Assembly: GCF_029888045.1 (NCBI RefSeq)
Contig: NZ_JARXRN010000028.1
Location: 38,297-102,296, forward strand
DNA: 64,000 nucleotides
Direction of reading: 5' to 3'
Origin: Luteimonas rhizosphaericola
Lineage (GTDB): Bacteria; Pseudomonadota; Gammaproteobacteria; Xanthomonadales; Xanthomonadaceae
Part shown: piece after piece, positions 47,452 to 56,171 of the stretch
Layout of the letters: each line of letters begins with the position of its first letter
How positions within the stretch are numbered: position 1 is the stretch's first letter
Notes under the pieces: generated by a model
The model's database searches: none
The model's input: only the letters and a program-made list of their open reading frames with translations
What the model was told of the DNA's origin: nothing
Translations under genes and position numbers: made by a program

Positions 47452-48015
47452 TTACCAGGTGAAGCGCGGGCCGACGAACCAGGCGGTGTCGCCGTCGCTG
47501 ACCTTCACGTCGCCGTTGAGGCCCCAGTTCTGGTTGAACTTCACCGTGGCGCCGAGGCGGCCGTAGAAGTCGCCGTCGACCTGGTCGCCATCCTCGTAAC
47601 CGGCCAGGGCATAGCCCTCGAAGTTGCTGGTGAACGCGCCGCGGGCCCCGGCCTCGACGCTCCAGCCGTCGGCGTCGCCGGCATTGCCGAAATCGACCTT
47701 CTCGTACGCCACCCGGGTGAGCAGGTCGGCGCGCGGCGAGATCTCGTGGTTGTAGCCCAGGCCGACGCGCCACTGGTCGAAGTCCAGGCCGCTGTTGTCG
47801 AACTCCTGGTTGGCGTAGTCGCCGAAGACGTGGAAATTGGGGTGGAACGCGATCGAGGCGCGGGCACCGACGCCGTCGGCATCGGGCAGGCCGTCGCTCA
47901 GGTTGGTGGCGGCGTAGCCGGCCTCGACATAGTTGTAGGACACGCCGTCGGCGGCGGAGGCGGCGAACGGCAGGGCGGCGGCAACGGCCAGGCCAAAAAG
48001 GGACACGCGCTTCAT
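47452..48015 (-). CDS. ax21: Ax21-family outer-membrane beta-barrel protein
   Basis: The 187-residue protein has a signal peptide (MKRVSLFGLAVAAALPFAASA) and mature start ADGVSYNYVEAGYAATN. Paired beta-strands run to the terminal aromatic residue (FVGPRFTW), the barrel-assembly signal. The pattern is strikingly that of Xanthomonas Ax21/Omp1X: HPNFHVFGDYANQE, FDQWRVGLGYNHEISPR, NFEGYALAGYEDGD, RLGATVKFNQNWGLNGDVK. The outer membrane is the likely location. It was once claimed to be the XA21 elicitor; that work was later retracted, so its function is open. Confidence 0.88.
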   Translation of the reverse strand: MKRVSLFGLAVAAALPFAASAADGVSYNYVEAGYAATNLSDGLPDADGVGARASIAFHPNFHVFGDYANQEFDNSGLDFDQWRVGLGYNHEISPRADLLTRVAYEKVDFGNAGDADGWSVEAGARGAFTSNFEGYALAGYEDGDQVDGDFYGRLGATVKFNQNWGLNGDVKVSDGDTAWFVGPRFTW

Positions 48016-48253
48016 CGGGGGAACAGCCTCTTGTGGTTTCTTGTAGGTGAGGGGCCGCCCGGGTGGAGAGGGAGGGGAGTCACCGTCGGGGAAAACGGTT
48101 CCACCCGAGGCGGCACGCGCATTCTCGGCAAGCGCGTGCAACCGGGCCTGAATATTGAACTGCCGGGTTCAGGAACTTTTCCGGATCGATCTGGTCCGGC
48201 GCGGCGCCCGGTCGCGCTGCGGGCCGGCCGATGTCGGCGATGCAGCTGGGGAA

Positions 48254-48718
48254 TCAGGCCCCGCCGGCGAAGCCGAGCTGGCGCCAGACCTCGAACGCCA
48301 CCACCGCCACCGCGTTGGACAGGTTCAGGCTGCGGTTGCCGGGCTGCATCGGCAGGCGCAGGCGATGGTCGTCGGCGACACGCGCGAGGACCTCGTCGGG
48401 CAGGCCACGGGTTTCGGGGCCGAACAGGAACGCATCGCCGGCCGCGAACCGCGGCTGGTCGTAGCGCACGGCATTGCGGGTGCTGAGGGCGAACAGCCGC
48501 GGCGAGGCGATCGCCCGCAGCGCATCGTCGAGCGAATCGTGCACCTGCAGCGCCGCGTACTCGTGGTAGTCCAGCCCGGCGCGCCGCAGCTGGCGATCGT
48601 CGAGGTCGAAGCCCAGCGGCCGGACCAGATGCAGCCGCGCGCCGGTGTTGGCGCACAGGCGGATCACGTTGCCGGTGTTGGGCGGGATCTCGGGCTGGTA
48701 GAGCAGCAGGTCGAACAC
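48254..48718 (-). CDS. trmL: tRNA (cytidine/uridine-2'-O-)methyltransferase TrmL
   Basis: TrmL methylates the wobble ribose (position 34) of tRNA-Leu. From GTG 48718 it has 154 residues, the family length. It starts VFDLLLYQPEIPPNTGNVIR and contains the SPOUT motifs AFLFGPETRGLPDEVL and the knot end MQPGNRSLNLSNAVAVVAFE. A longer in-frame start (48886) would overlap the neighbouring SDR gene. Confidence 0.93.
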   Translation of the reverse strand: MFDLLLYQPEIPPNTGNVIRLCANTGARLHLVRPLGFDLDDRQLRRAGLDYHEYAALQVHDSLDDALRAIASPRLFALSTRNAVRYDQPRFAAGDAFLFGPETRGLPDEVLARVADDHRLRLPMQPGNRSLNLSNAVAVVAFEVWRQLGFAGGA

Positions 48719-48770
48719 GGGCGCGGCACTGGGGATCGGCGGCGCATTGTCGCCTGCGCCGGTCCCCGGC

Positions 48771-49478
48771 TCACCAGTCGAGCGCGCGCCCCTGCCAGTC
48801 GAGGAAGCGGCCGCCGTCTTCGGGCCCCAGGCCCGCGGCCACCCGCAGCAGGCCGGCGGCGGCCTCGGTCGCCGGCAGGTCGGCACCGGTGCCGCCCATG
48901 TCGGTCTGCACCCAGCCCGGATGCAGCGCCACCACCACGATCCCGCGCCCGGCCAGCGCGTGCGCCAGCAGGATCGTGGCCATGTTCTGCGCGGCCTTGC
49001 TGAGGTTGTAGCTGGGGGTGCCGAAGCGGCGGGTGCCGGCGATCGACCCCAGCTGCGAAGACAGGTTCAGCACCCGCGCGCCGTCGGCCAGCAGCGGCGC
49101 CAGCGCCTGGGTCAGCAGCAGCGGGCCGGTCGCATTGGTGCGGAAACTGTCCTCGAAGTTCGCCGCGGTGAGGCTGCCGAAGCGCTCGCCCGAATGCAGC
49201 ACGCCGGCGTTGTTCACCAGCAGGTCGAGCCGGCCGCCCTCGCCGAGCACGAGCGGCAGCTCGCGTGCGAGTTCGGCGTGGGACTTCGCATCGGCCACGT
49301 CCAGCGGCAGCACGTGCAGGCGGCCGGGATGTTCGCCGGCGAGCGTGTTCAGCGCCGTGGCCTTGCCCGGGCGGCGGCAGGTGGCGACCACATGGTCGCC
49401 GGCCGCCAGCAGCTGGCGGACCAGTTCCAGGCCGAGGCCGCGGTTGGCGCCGGTGACGAGGGCGTGGCGGACGGGCAT
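48771..49478 (-). CDS. Short-chain dehydrogenase/reductase
   Basis: An SDR of 235 residues. The cofactor motif is TGANRGLGLE and the structural motif is NNAGVLHSGE. The catalytic Ser is in NLSSQLGSIAGTRRFGTP and the active-site YxxxK is SYNLSKAAQNM. The C-terminus holds HPGWVQTDMGG, typical of the CsgA-like or CarbR-like SDR groups. Substrate unknown. The ATG at 49478 begins the fold. Confidence 0.88.
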   Translation of the reverse strand: MPVRHALVTGANRGLGLELVRQLLAAGDHVVATCRRPGKATALNTLAGEHPGRLHVLPLDVADAKSHAELARELPLVLGEGGRLDLLVNNAGVLHSGERFGSLTAANFEDSFRTNATGPLLLTQALAPLLADGARVLNLSSQLGSIAGTRRFGTPSYNLSKAAQNMATILLAHALAGRGIVVVALHPGWVQTDMGGTGADLPATEAAAGLLRVAAGLGPEDGGRFLDWQGRALDW

Positions 49479-49597
49479 GTGCGCAGTCTCCACCGCCGGC
49501 GGTGCACGCGGTGTCGTCGCGGTCCGGGACTTTAGACCCGGGGGGCGTCCCGGACCCCTCGGCTACCATGCGGGGCTCATTCGACGCAGGACATTCC

Positions 49598-52447
49598 ATG
49601 CCGATCGTCCGGACACCACTCCATCCCGCGCGCCGCGCTTTGTGCTCGCTCGCCCTGGGCCTGTCGCTCGCGGGCGCGCTGCTGGCGCCGCCGCTGCTGG
49701 CCGCGGATGCGCCGGCGGTCGACATCGCCCACGACAGCTTCACCCTGCCCAACGGCCTGCGCGTGGTGGTGCACACCGACCGCAAGGCGCCGATCGTGGC
49801 GGTGAACATCTGGTACCACGTCGGCAGCAAGGACGAGCCGGCCGGCCGCAGCGGCTTCGCGCACCTGTTCGAGCACCTGATGTTCCAGCGCAGCGAGCAC
49901 CACGACGGCGAGTTCTTCGATCCGTTCCGCGCCGTGGGCGCGACCGACCAGAACGGCACCACCAACACCGACCGCACCAACTACTTCCAGAACGTGCCCA
50001 CCACCGCGCTGGACATGGCGCTGTGGATGGAATCCGACCGCATGGGCCACCTGCTCGGCGCGATCGACCAGGCCGCGCTGGACGAGCAGCGCGGCGTGGT
50101 CCAGAACGAGAAGCGCCAGCGCGAGAACCAGCCCTACGGCCAGGTCTGGGAAAAGCTCACCCGCGCGCTGTACCCGGCCTCGCATCCCTACGGGCACAGC
50201 GTCATCGGCTCGATGAACGATCTCGAGGCCGCTTCGCTGGACGACGTCAGGCAGTGGTTCCACGCCTGGTACGGACCAAACAACGCGGTGCTGGTGCTCG
50301 CCGGCGACATCGACGTGGCCACCGCGAAGGAGAAGGTGGCGAAATACTTCGGCCACATTCCCGCCGGGCCGACCATGGCCCAGCCGCGCACGGACGTGGG
50401 CAAGCGCGCGGCGACCACCCGCGAGGTGATGCAGGACAAGGTGCCGCAGCCGCGCATCTACCGGGTCTGGAACGTGCCCGAGGCCGGCAGTGCCGAACTC
50501 GACCACCTGCAGATGCTCGGCTACGTGCTGGGCGGGGCGAAATCCTCGCGCCTGGACGCGCGCCTGGTGCACGGCGAGAAGCTGGTGGACAACATCAGCA
50601 CCATGGCCGGCGCGTCGCAGCTGGGTTCGAACTTCTATCTGGTGGCCACGGTGAAGGACGGCGTCGACCCGGAGCGGGTGGAGGCGATCATCGACGAGGA
50701 AATCGCGCGCCTGGTCGCCGAGGGCCCCACCGCGGACGAGCTCGAACGCGCCCGCACCATGATCCGCGCCGGCTTCATCCGCGGCATCGAGCGCATCGGC
50801 GGCTTCGGCGGCAAGGCCGACGTGCTGGCCGAGTGCGCCGTGTACGCCGGCGACCCGGGCTGCTTCCGCGAACAGCTGGCCAACGTCGAATCCGCCACCG
50901 CGCGCGACCTGACGCAGGCCGGCGCGCGCTGGCTGGGCGACGGCAGCCACACGATCGTGGTCGAACCGGGCGCGCGCACGCCGCTGGCCGAGGACCCGGC
51001 GGCGGTGCCGGAACCGTTCGAGCTGCCCGATCCGGATCCGAAGTACACCACCACGCCGGCCGCGGTCGACCGCAGCCTCGGCGTGCCGCGCACCACCGAA
51101 TTCCCCGAGCTGAAGTTCCCCGCCCTGCAGCGCGCCACCCTGCGCAACGGCAGCACGGTGATCCTGGCCGAGCGCCACGAAATTCCGGTGGTGCAGCTGA
51201 GCTACGAGTTCCACGGCGGCCACAGCAGCGACCCCGAGGGCAGCGCCGGCACCGCCGATTTCGCGCTGGACCTGCTGGACGAAGGCGCGGCCGGCATCGG
51301 CGCGCTGGAATTCGCCAATCGCGCCGAGGCGCTTGGCGCCAGCCTGGGCGCGGGCGCGGCGCAGGACGGCGGCAACGCCTACCTGTCGGCGCTGAAGGAG
51401 CACCTGGATCCGTCGCTGGCGCTGTTCGCCAACATGCTGCGGCGGCCCAACTACGACCCGGCGGAGATCGAGCGCATCCGTGCGACCTGGATCGCCGGCA
51501 TCCGCCAGCAGAAGGCGCAGCCGGCCGGCATGGCGATGCGCGTGCTGCCGGCGCTCCTGTACGGGGAGACGCACCCCTACGGCCCGCCGGGCAGCGGCAC
51601 CGAGGCCTCGATCGCGGCGCTCGACCGGGACGACCTGCTGGCCTTCCACCGCCGCTGGGTGCGGCCGGAGAACGCGACCGTGATCGTGGTCGGCGACACC
51701 ACGCTGGAGGAGATCGTGCCCGCGCTCGACCGCCACTTCGGCGACTGGAGCGGCGAGGGCGAAGCCCCGGCCGCGGTCGCCGTGCCGCAGGTCCCGCTGC
51801 CGGAGACGCCGCGCGTGTTCCTGATCGACCAGCCGGGGGCGGTGCAGGCCAACATCTTCGTCGCCCAGGTGGCGCCGCCGACCACCGACCCGGGCGCGAT
51901 CGCCCTGGAGATGGCCAACGGCGTGGTCGGCGGCGACTTCACCGCGCGCCTGAACATGAACCTGCGCGAGGACAAGCACTGGTCCTACGGCGCCCGCAGC
52001 TCGCTCGGCGGCGCGCTCGGCCAGCGGCAGTGGACGGTGTCGGCGCCGGTGCAGATCGACAAGACCGGCGAGTCGATCGCCGAGATCCAGCGCGAACTGG
52101 CCGAGTTCGCCAGCGGCGAGCGGCCGCCGACGCAGGCCGAGGTCGAGCGGGTCAAGGCGATCCAGACCCTGAGCCTGCCCGGCGCCTACGAGACGGCCTG
52201 GTCGGTGATGGGCACGATCGGCGGCATCGTCCGCTTCGGACGGCCGGACGACTACGTGTTCCAGCGCAAGGCCAGGGTCGAGGCGATGACCCCGGCGCAG
52301 GTGGCCGAGGCGGCCCGCACCCTGCGCCCCGGCGCGCTGACCTGGGTGGTCGTCGGCGACCTCGAACAGACCGAGGCCCCGGTACGGGCGCTGGGCCTGG
52401 GCGAGGTGCAGGTGATCGACGCCGACGGCCAGCCCGTGTCCCGCTAG
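49598..52447 (+). CDS. Periplasmic M16-family zinc metallopeptidase (two tandem domains)
   Basis: The 949-residue protein has a signal peptide (core LCSLALGLSLAGALLA, cleavage near LAADA). It has two M16 repeats, each of about 450 residues. The first holds the inverted zinc motif HLFEH (His89, Glu92, His93) and the downstream Glu in EQRGVVQNEKRQ. The second lacks HxxEH at the equivalent place (HGGHSSDPEG), as in pitrilysin-like inactive halves, and ends with the R/Y-type NLREDKHWSYGARSS motif. The location should be periplasmic. ATG 49598 follows AGGA. Confidence 0.93.
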   Translation: MPIVRTPLHPARRALCSLALGLSLAGALLAPPLLAADAPAVDIAHDSFTLPNGLRVVVHTDRKAPIVAVNIWYHVGSKDEPAGRSGFAHLFEHLMFQRSEHHDGEFFDPFRAVGATDQNGTTNTDRTNYFQNVPTTALDMALWMESDRMGHLLGAIDQAALDEQRGVVQNEKRQRENQPYGQVWEKLTRALYPASHPYGHSVIGSMNDLEAASLDDVRQWFHAWYGPNNAVLVLAGDIDVATAKEKVAKYFGHIPAGPTMAQPRTDVGKRAATTREVMQDKVPQPRIYRVWNVPEAGSAELDHLQMLGYVLGGAKSSRLDARLVHGEKLVDNISTMAGASQLGSNFYLVATVKDGVDPERVEAIIDEEIARLVAEGPTADELERARTMIRAGFIRGIERIGGFGGKADVLAECAVYAGDPGCFREQLANVESATARDLTQAGARWLGDGSHTIVVEPGARTPLAEDPAAVPEPFELPDPDPKYTTTPAAVDRSLGVPRTTEFPELKFPALQRATLRNGSTVILAERHEIPVVQLSYEFHGGHSSDPEGSAGTADFALDLLDEGAAGIGALEFANRAEALGASLGAGAAQDGGNAYLSALKEHLDPSLALFANMLRRPNYDPAEIERIRATWIAGIRQQKAQPAGMAMRVLPALLYGETHPYGPPGSGTEASIAALDRDDLLAFHRRWVRPENATVIVVGDTTLEEIVPALDRHFGDWSGEGEAPAAVAVPQVPLPETPRVFLIDQPGAVQANIFVAQVAPPTTDPGAIALEMANGVVGGDFTARLNMNLREDKHWSYGARSSLGGALGQRQWTVSAPVQIDKTGESIAEIQRELAEFASGERPPTQAEVERVKAIQTLSLPGAYETAWSVMGTIGGIVRFGRPDDYVFQRKARVEAMTPAQVAEAARTLRPGALTWVVVGDLEQTEAPVRALGLGEVQVIDADGQPVSR

Positions 52448-52610
52448 CGCGGGACGCACAGGCCCCGTGGACGATGCGCGCGCGTCCCGCGCACGCCGCC
52501 GGCAGGCTGAACGCTGCCGGTATCCACCGGGCCTCGGCCGGCCCCGCGCGCCGCGGATGCCCCCCACAATGCCGAGCGCCGCGTTCCGCTCCCTTCCAGA
52601 GGATTTCCCG

Positions 52611-52919
52611 ATGCGCACACTGCTGATCGTTCCCCTGCTCGCGGCCCTGTCGGCCTGCACCTGGGTGCACATGGCCCCCGGGGCGAATGCGGTGCGCGTG
52701 GCCGCCACGCCGCCCGCCGGCTGCCAGAAGCAGGGCGAGGTGGAGGTCTCGGTGAAGCACTCGATCGCCTTCATCGAGCGCAATCCGATCAAGGTCCGCG
52801 ACGAGCTCGAGACCCTGGCCCGCAACGAGGCCCCCGGCCTGCAGGCCGACACCATCTCGCCCCTGGCCGAGCCGGCCGGCGGCAGCCAGCGCTTCGCCGC
52901 CTGGCGCTGCGGCGGCTGA
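52611..52919 (+). CDS. DUF4156-type lipoprotein
   Basis: A 102-residue lipoprotein with signal peptide and lipobox LSAC. The mature part starts TWVHMAPGANAVRV and ends with QRFAAWRCGG. Two further cysteines (in AGCQKQGEVEV and at the end) may form a disulphide. This is the DUF4156 pattern. Function unknown. It is separated by 164 bp from the protease. Confidence 0.8.
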   Translation: MRTLLIVPLLAALSACTWVHMAPGANAVRVAATPPAGCQKQGEVEVSVKHSIAFIERNPIKVRDELETLARNEAPGLQADTISPLAEPAGGSQRFAAWRCGG

Positions 52920-52988
52920 GGCGCGTCCAGCCCGCGCGCGGCCCGCGGTTCAGGTCCGCATGCGGCCCGGTCCCGGAGGCGGTACCCT

Positions 52989-53002
52989 ATACGGCTCCGT
53001 AT
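52989..53002. promoter_or_regulatory. Palindrome upstream of oleA
   Basis: ATACGG-CT-CCGTAT, a perfect dyad 21-34 bases before the oleA ATG. It overlaps or adjoins a TACCCTATA -10-like sequence, so it could be an operator; no cognate regulator is adjacent. Confidence 0.45.
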
Positions 53003-53022
53003 CCGATACCGGCGCCACGCCC

Positions 53023-54039
53023 ATGCTCTTCCAACATGTCGCCATCGCGGGCCTGGCCCATATCGACGCCCCGCGCCGGCTGTCCTCGGCGGAGATCAAC
53101 GCCCGCCTGAAGCCGACCCTGGACCGGCTCGGGATCAAGACCGACGTGCTCGGCGACATCGCCGGCATCCACTCGCGCTACCTGTGGGAAGAAGGCGTGC
53201 AGGCGTCCGAGGTGGCGACGCTCGCCGGCGTCAAGGCGCTGGCCGATGCCGGCATCGACCCGGACAAGGTCGGCCTGCTGGTCAACACCTCGGTCAGCCG
53301 CGACTACCTCGAGCCGTCCACGGCCAGCATCGTGTCCGGCAACCTCGGCCTGCCCGACACCTGCCAGAACTTCGACGTCGCCAACGCCTGCCTGGCCTTC
53401 ATCAACGGCATGGATATCGCCAGCCGCATGATCGAGCGCGGCGAGATCGACTACGCCCTGATCGTCGACGGCGAGACCGCCGACCTGGCCTACGAGAAGA
53501 CCCTCGAGCGCCTGACCAGCGCCGATGCCACCGAGGAGCAGTTCCGCAACGAACTGGCCACGCTCACCCTGGGCTCCGGGGCCGCGGCCATGGTGCTGGC
53601 GCGGGCCGAACTCGCGCCCGGCGCGCCGCGCTACCGCGGCGGCGTCACCCGCGCCGCCACCGAGTGGAACAAGCTGTGCCGCGGCAACCTCGACGGCATG
53701 GTCACCGATACCCGGATGCTGCTGATCGAGGGCATCAAGCTCTCGCAGAAGACCTTCGGCGCGGCCAAGCAGGCGCTGGGCTGGGTGGTGGAAGAGCTCG
53801 ACCAGTTCGTGATCCACCAGGTCAGCAAGGTGCACACCGCCGCCTTCACCAAGGCCATCGGCATCGATCCGAAGAAGGTCATGACCATCTTCGGCGAGCA
53901 CGGCAACATCGGCCCGGCTTCGGTGCCGATCGTGCTCAGCAAGCTGCGCGAGATGGGGCGGCTGAAGAAGGGCGATCGCGTCGCCCTGCTGGGGATCGGC
54001 TCCGGCCTGAACTGCTCGATGGCCGAGGTGGTCTGGTAG
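53023..54039 (+). CDS. oleA: Beta-ketoacyl synthase-like enzyme OleA (head-to-head acyl condensation)
   Basis: OleA joins two acyl-CoAs into a beta-keto acid for long-chain olefins. The 338-residue thiolase-fold protein matches the Xanthomonas enzyme over its whole length as I remember it. Motifs are SRDYLEPSTAS with the catalytic Glu97, NFDVANACLAFINGMD with nucleophile Cys123, FVIHQVSKVHTAAF with the His and FGEHGNIGPASVP with the Asn. It is followed by a hairpin terminator and a convergent gene. The usual oleB-oleC-oleD partners are not adjacent. Confidence 0.92.
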   Translation: MLFQHVAIAGLAHIDAPRRLSSAEINARLKPTLDRLGIKTDVLGDIAGIHSRYLWEEGVQASEVATLAGVKALADAGIDPDKVGLLVNTSVSRDYLEPSTASIVSGNLGLPDTCQNFDVANACLAFINGMDIASRMIERGEIDYALIVDGETADLAYEKTLERLTSADATEEQFRNELATLTLGSGAAAMVLARAELAPGAPRYRGGVTRAATEWNKLCRGNLDGMVTDTRMLLIEGIKLSQKTFGAAKQALGWVVEELDQFVIHQVSKVHTAAFTKAIGIDPKKVMTIFGEHGNIGPASVPIVLSKLREMGRLKKGDRVALLGIGSGLNCSMAEVVW

Positions 54040-54063
54040 CCACGCCGCGCCGCTGATGCATCG

Positions 54064-54088
54064 CAAGGGCCGGCCTGTCCGGCCCTTG
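54064..54088. terminator. Bidirectional hairpin between oleA and the SEC-C gene
   Basis: A perfect 10-bp stem CAAGGGCCGG/CCGGCCCTTG with loop CCTGT in the convergent gap. Only a weak T-run follows, so terminator strength is uncertain. Confidence 0.65.
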
Positions 54089-54105
54089 TCGTGTGTGGGG
54101 CGGCG

Positions 54106-54846
<741 letters not shown>

Positions 54847-55069
54847 GGCGGAGGGCGGTGGCGGACAGGCGTGCATGGTAGACCCTGGCGACCGCGGAGC
54901 TCAGCACCACCCGTCAATGCGGGCGGGCCAGGCAGGCTGTCCGTGTGGCGGGAAGGCGCCCCGATACCGTAGCGGCCCCCGAGTGCCCGCGCTTCCCGAA
55001 TCCCGGCGCCTCCCGCAGGGCGCGTGCTAAGTTCGCCTCCGCCAGTCCCACTGCACAAGGATGCCTGCA

Positions 55070-55315
55070 ATGCCCGAACGTCTTCCGCCACACCTGCAGC
55101 TCGCGCTGGCCGCGACGCCCGTGTTCAGCAATGACGGCCGCCTGGACCTGGCCGAGCTCGAATCGCTGCTGGCCAAGGCACTGTCCGACCACCGGCTCGA
55201 CGAGGACGAGAAGCGGGTGCTGGCCAACGTACTCGACCGCGCCGAGGCCGACGGCGTGGACAGCGAAGTGGCCATCAGGATTGCCGAGATCCGCCGCGAG
55301 CATCTCGGGGCCTGA
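55070..55315 (+). CDS. Small acidic helical protein, unknown function
   Basis: An 81-residue reading frame with an AAGG ribosome site at proper spacing from ATG 55070 (an ATG at 55061 is also possible). The product has two acidic loop-helix segments, DGRLDLAELESLLAKALSD and HRLDEDEKRVLANVLDRAEADGVD. They resemble TerB-like or EF-hand-like repeats, but canonical calcium ligands are incomplete. Function unknown. Confidence 0.6.
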   Translation: MPERLPPHLQLALAATPVFSNDGRLDLAELESLLAKALSDHRLDEDEKRVLANVLDRAEADGVDSEVAIRIAEIRREHLGA

Positions 55316-55346
55316 CCTGCGCCGCCCGATGGCGGCAATTCGGGCG

Positions 55347-56147
55347 TCACGCAAGGCGGGCCGCGGCGGCCGACTGGTGGACGGGCGGCGTCGCTGACCT
55401 TGCCTCGCCCAATGCAGGCCCGACGAGGATCACCCCCGGCGCACCGCCCGCCAGGCCCGCGGCGTCGGCGGAAAGGGCCTGCAGGGTGGTGAGCAGCCGT
55501 TGCTCGCCGGGTTGGCTCGCCGCGAGGACGACGGCCGCCGGCGTGACCGCCGGCAGGTGGCGCAGCAGCGATCGCGCCATCCGGTCGACCCGCTGCATGC
55601 CCATGTAGATCGCGAGCGTGGTGCCGGTGGCGCACAGCGCGGCCCAGTCGGGCTCGCCGTGGTCGGCGGTGTGGGCGGTGACGCAGGTCAGCCCGTGGCA
55701 GTGGTCGCGGTGGGTGAGCGAGACGCCGAGGGCGGCGGCGGCGGCGAAGGCGGCGCTGACGCCGTTGACGATCGTCACCGGCACGCCGGCGGCGCGCAGG
55801 AAGGCGATCTCCTCGCCGGCGCGTCCGAACAGCAGCGCGTCGCCGCCCTTCACCCGCACCACGCGCAGGCCCTGCAGCGCGTAGCGGCGCATCAGCCGGC
55901 AGATGAAGGCCTGCGGCGTGGAGCGGCAGCCGCCGCGCTTGCCCACGCGTACCACGCGCGCGTTCGGCGCCAGTTCGACGATGCCCGGATCCACCAGTTC
56001 GTCGAGCAGCAATACTTCCGCCGCACCCAGGGCGCGCACCGCCTTGAGGGTGAGCAGTTCGAGGTCGCCCGGCCCGGCGGAGAGCAGCACGACGTCGGCC
56101 GGAATGCGTCGCGAGGCGAACGGATCATTGCTGGCGGGCGTGGTCAT
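55347..56147 (-). CDS. cobA: Uroporphyrinogen-III C-methyltransferase (SUMT)
   Basis: The enzyme methylates uroporphyrinogen III twice to precorrin-2, the first step to siroheme. The 266-residue protein has LLSAGPGDLELLTLKAVRAL, VVRVKGGDALLFGRAGEEI, GVPVTIVNGVSAAFAAAAALGVSLTHRD and LAIYMGMQ. It lacks CysG oxidase/ferrochelatase domains. It is the last gene of the nitrate operon, and NirB needs siroheme, so a dedicated role is evident. Confidence 0.93.
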   Translation of the reverse strand: MTTPASNDPFASRRIPADVVLLSAGPGDLELLTLKAVRALGAAEVLLLDELVDPGIVELAPNARVVRVGKRGGCRSTPQAFICRLMRRYALQGLRVVRVKGGDALLFGRAGEEIAFLRAAGVPVTIVNGVSAAFAAAAALGVSLTHRDHCHGLTCVTAHTADHGEPDWAALCATGTTLAIYMGMQRVDRMARSLLRHLPAVTPAAVVLAASQPGEQRLLTTLQALSADAAGLAGGAPGVILVGPALGEARSATPPVHQSAAAARLA

Positions 56148-56171
56148 CGAAGCCTCCGGGTGGATGGGACG

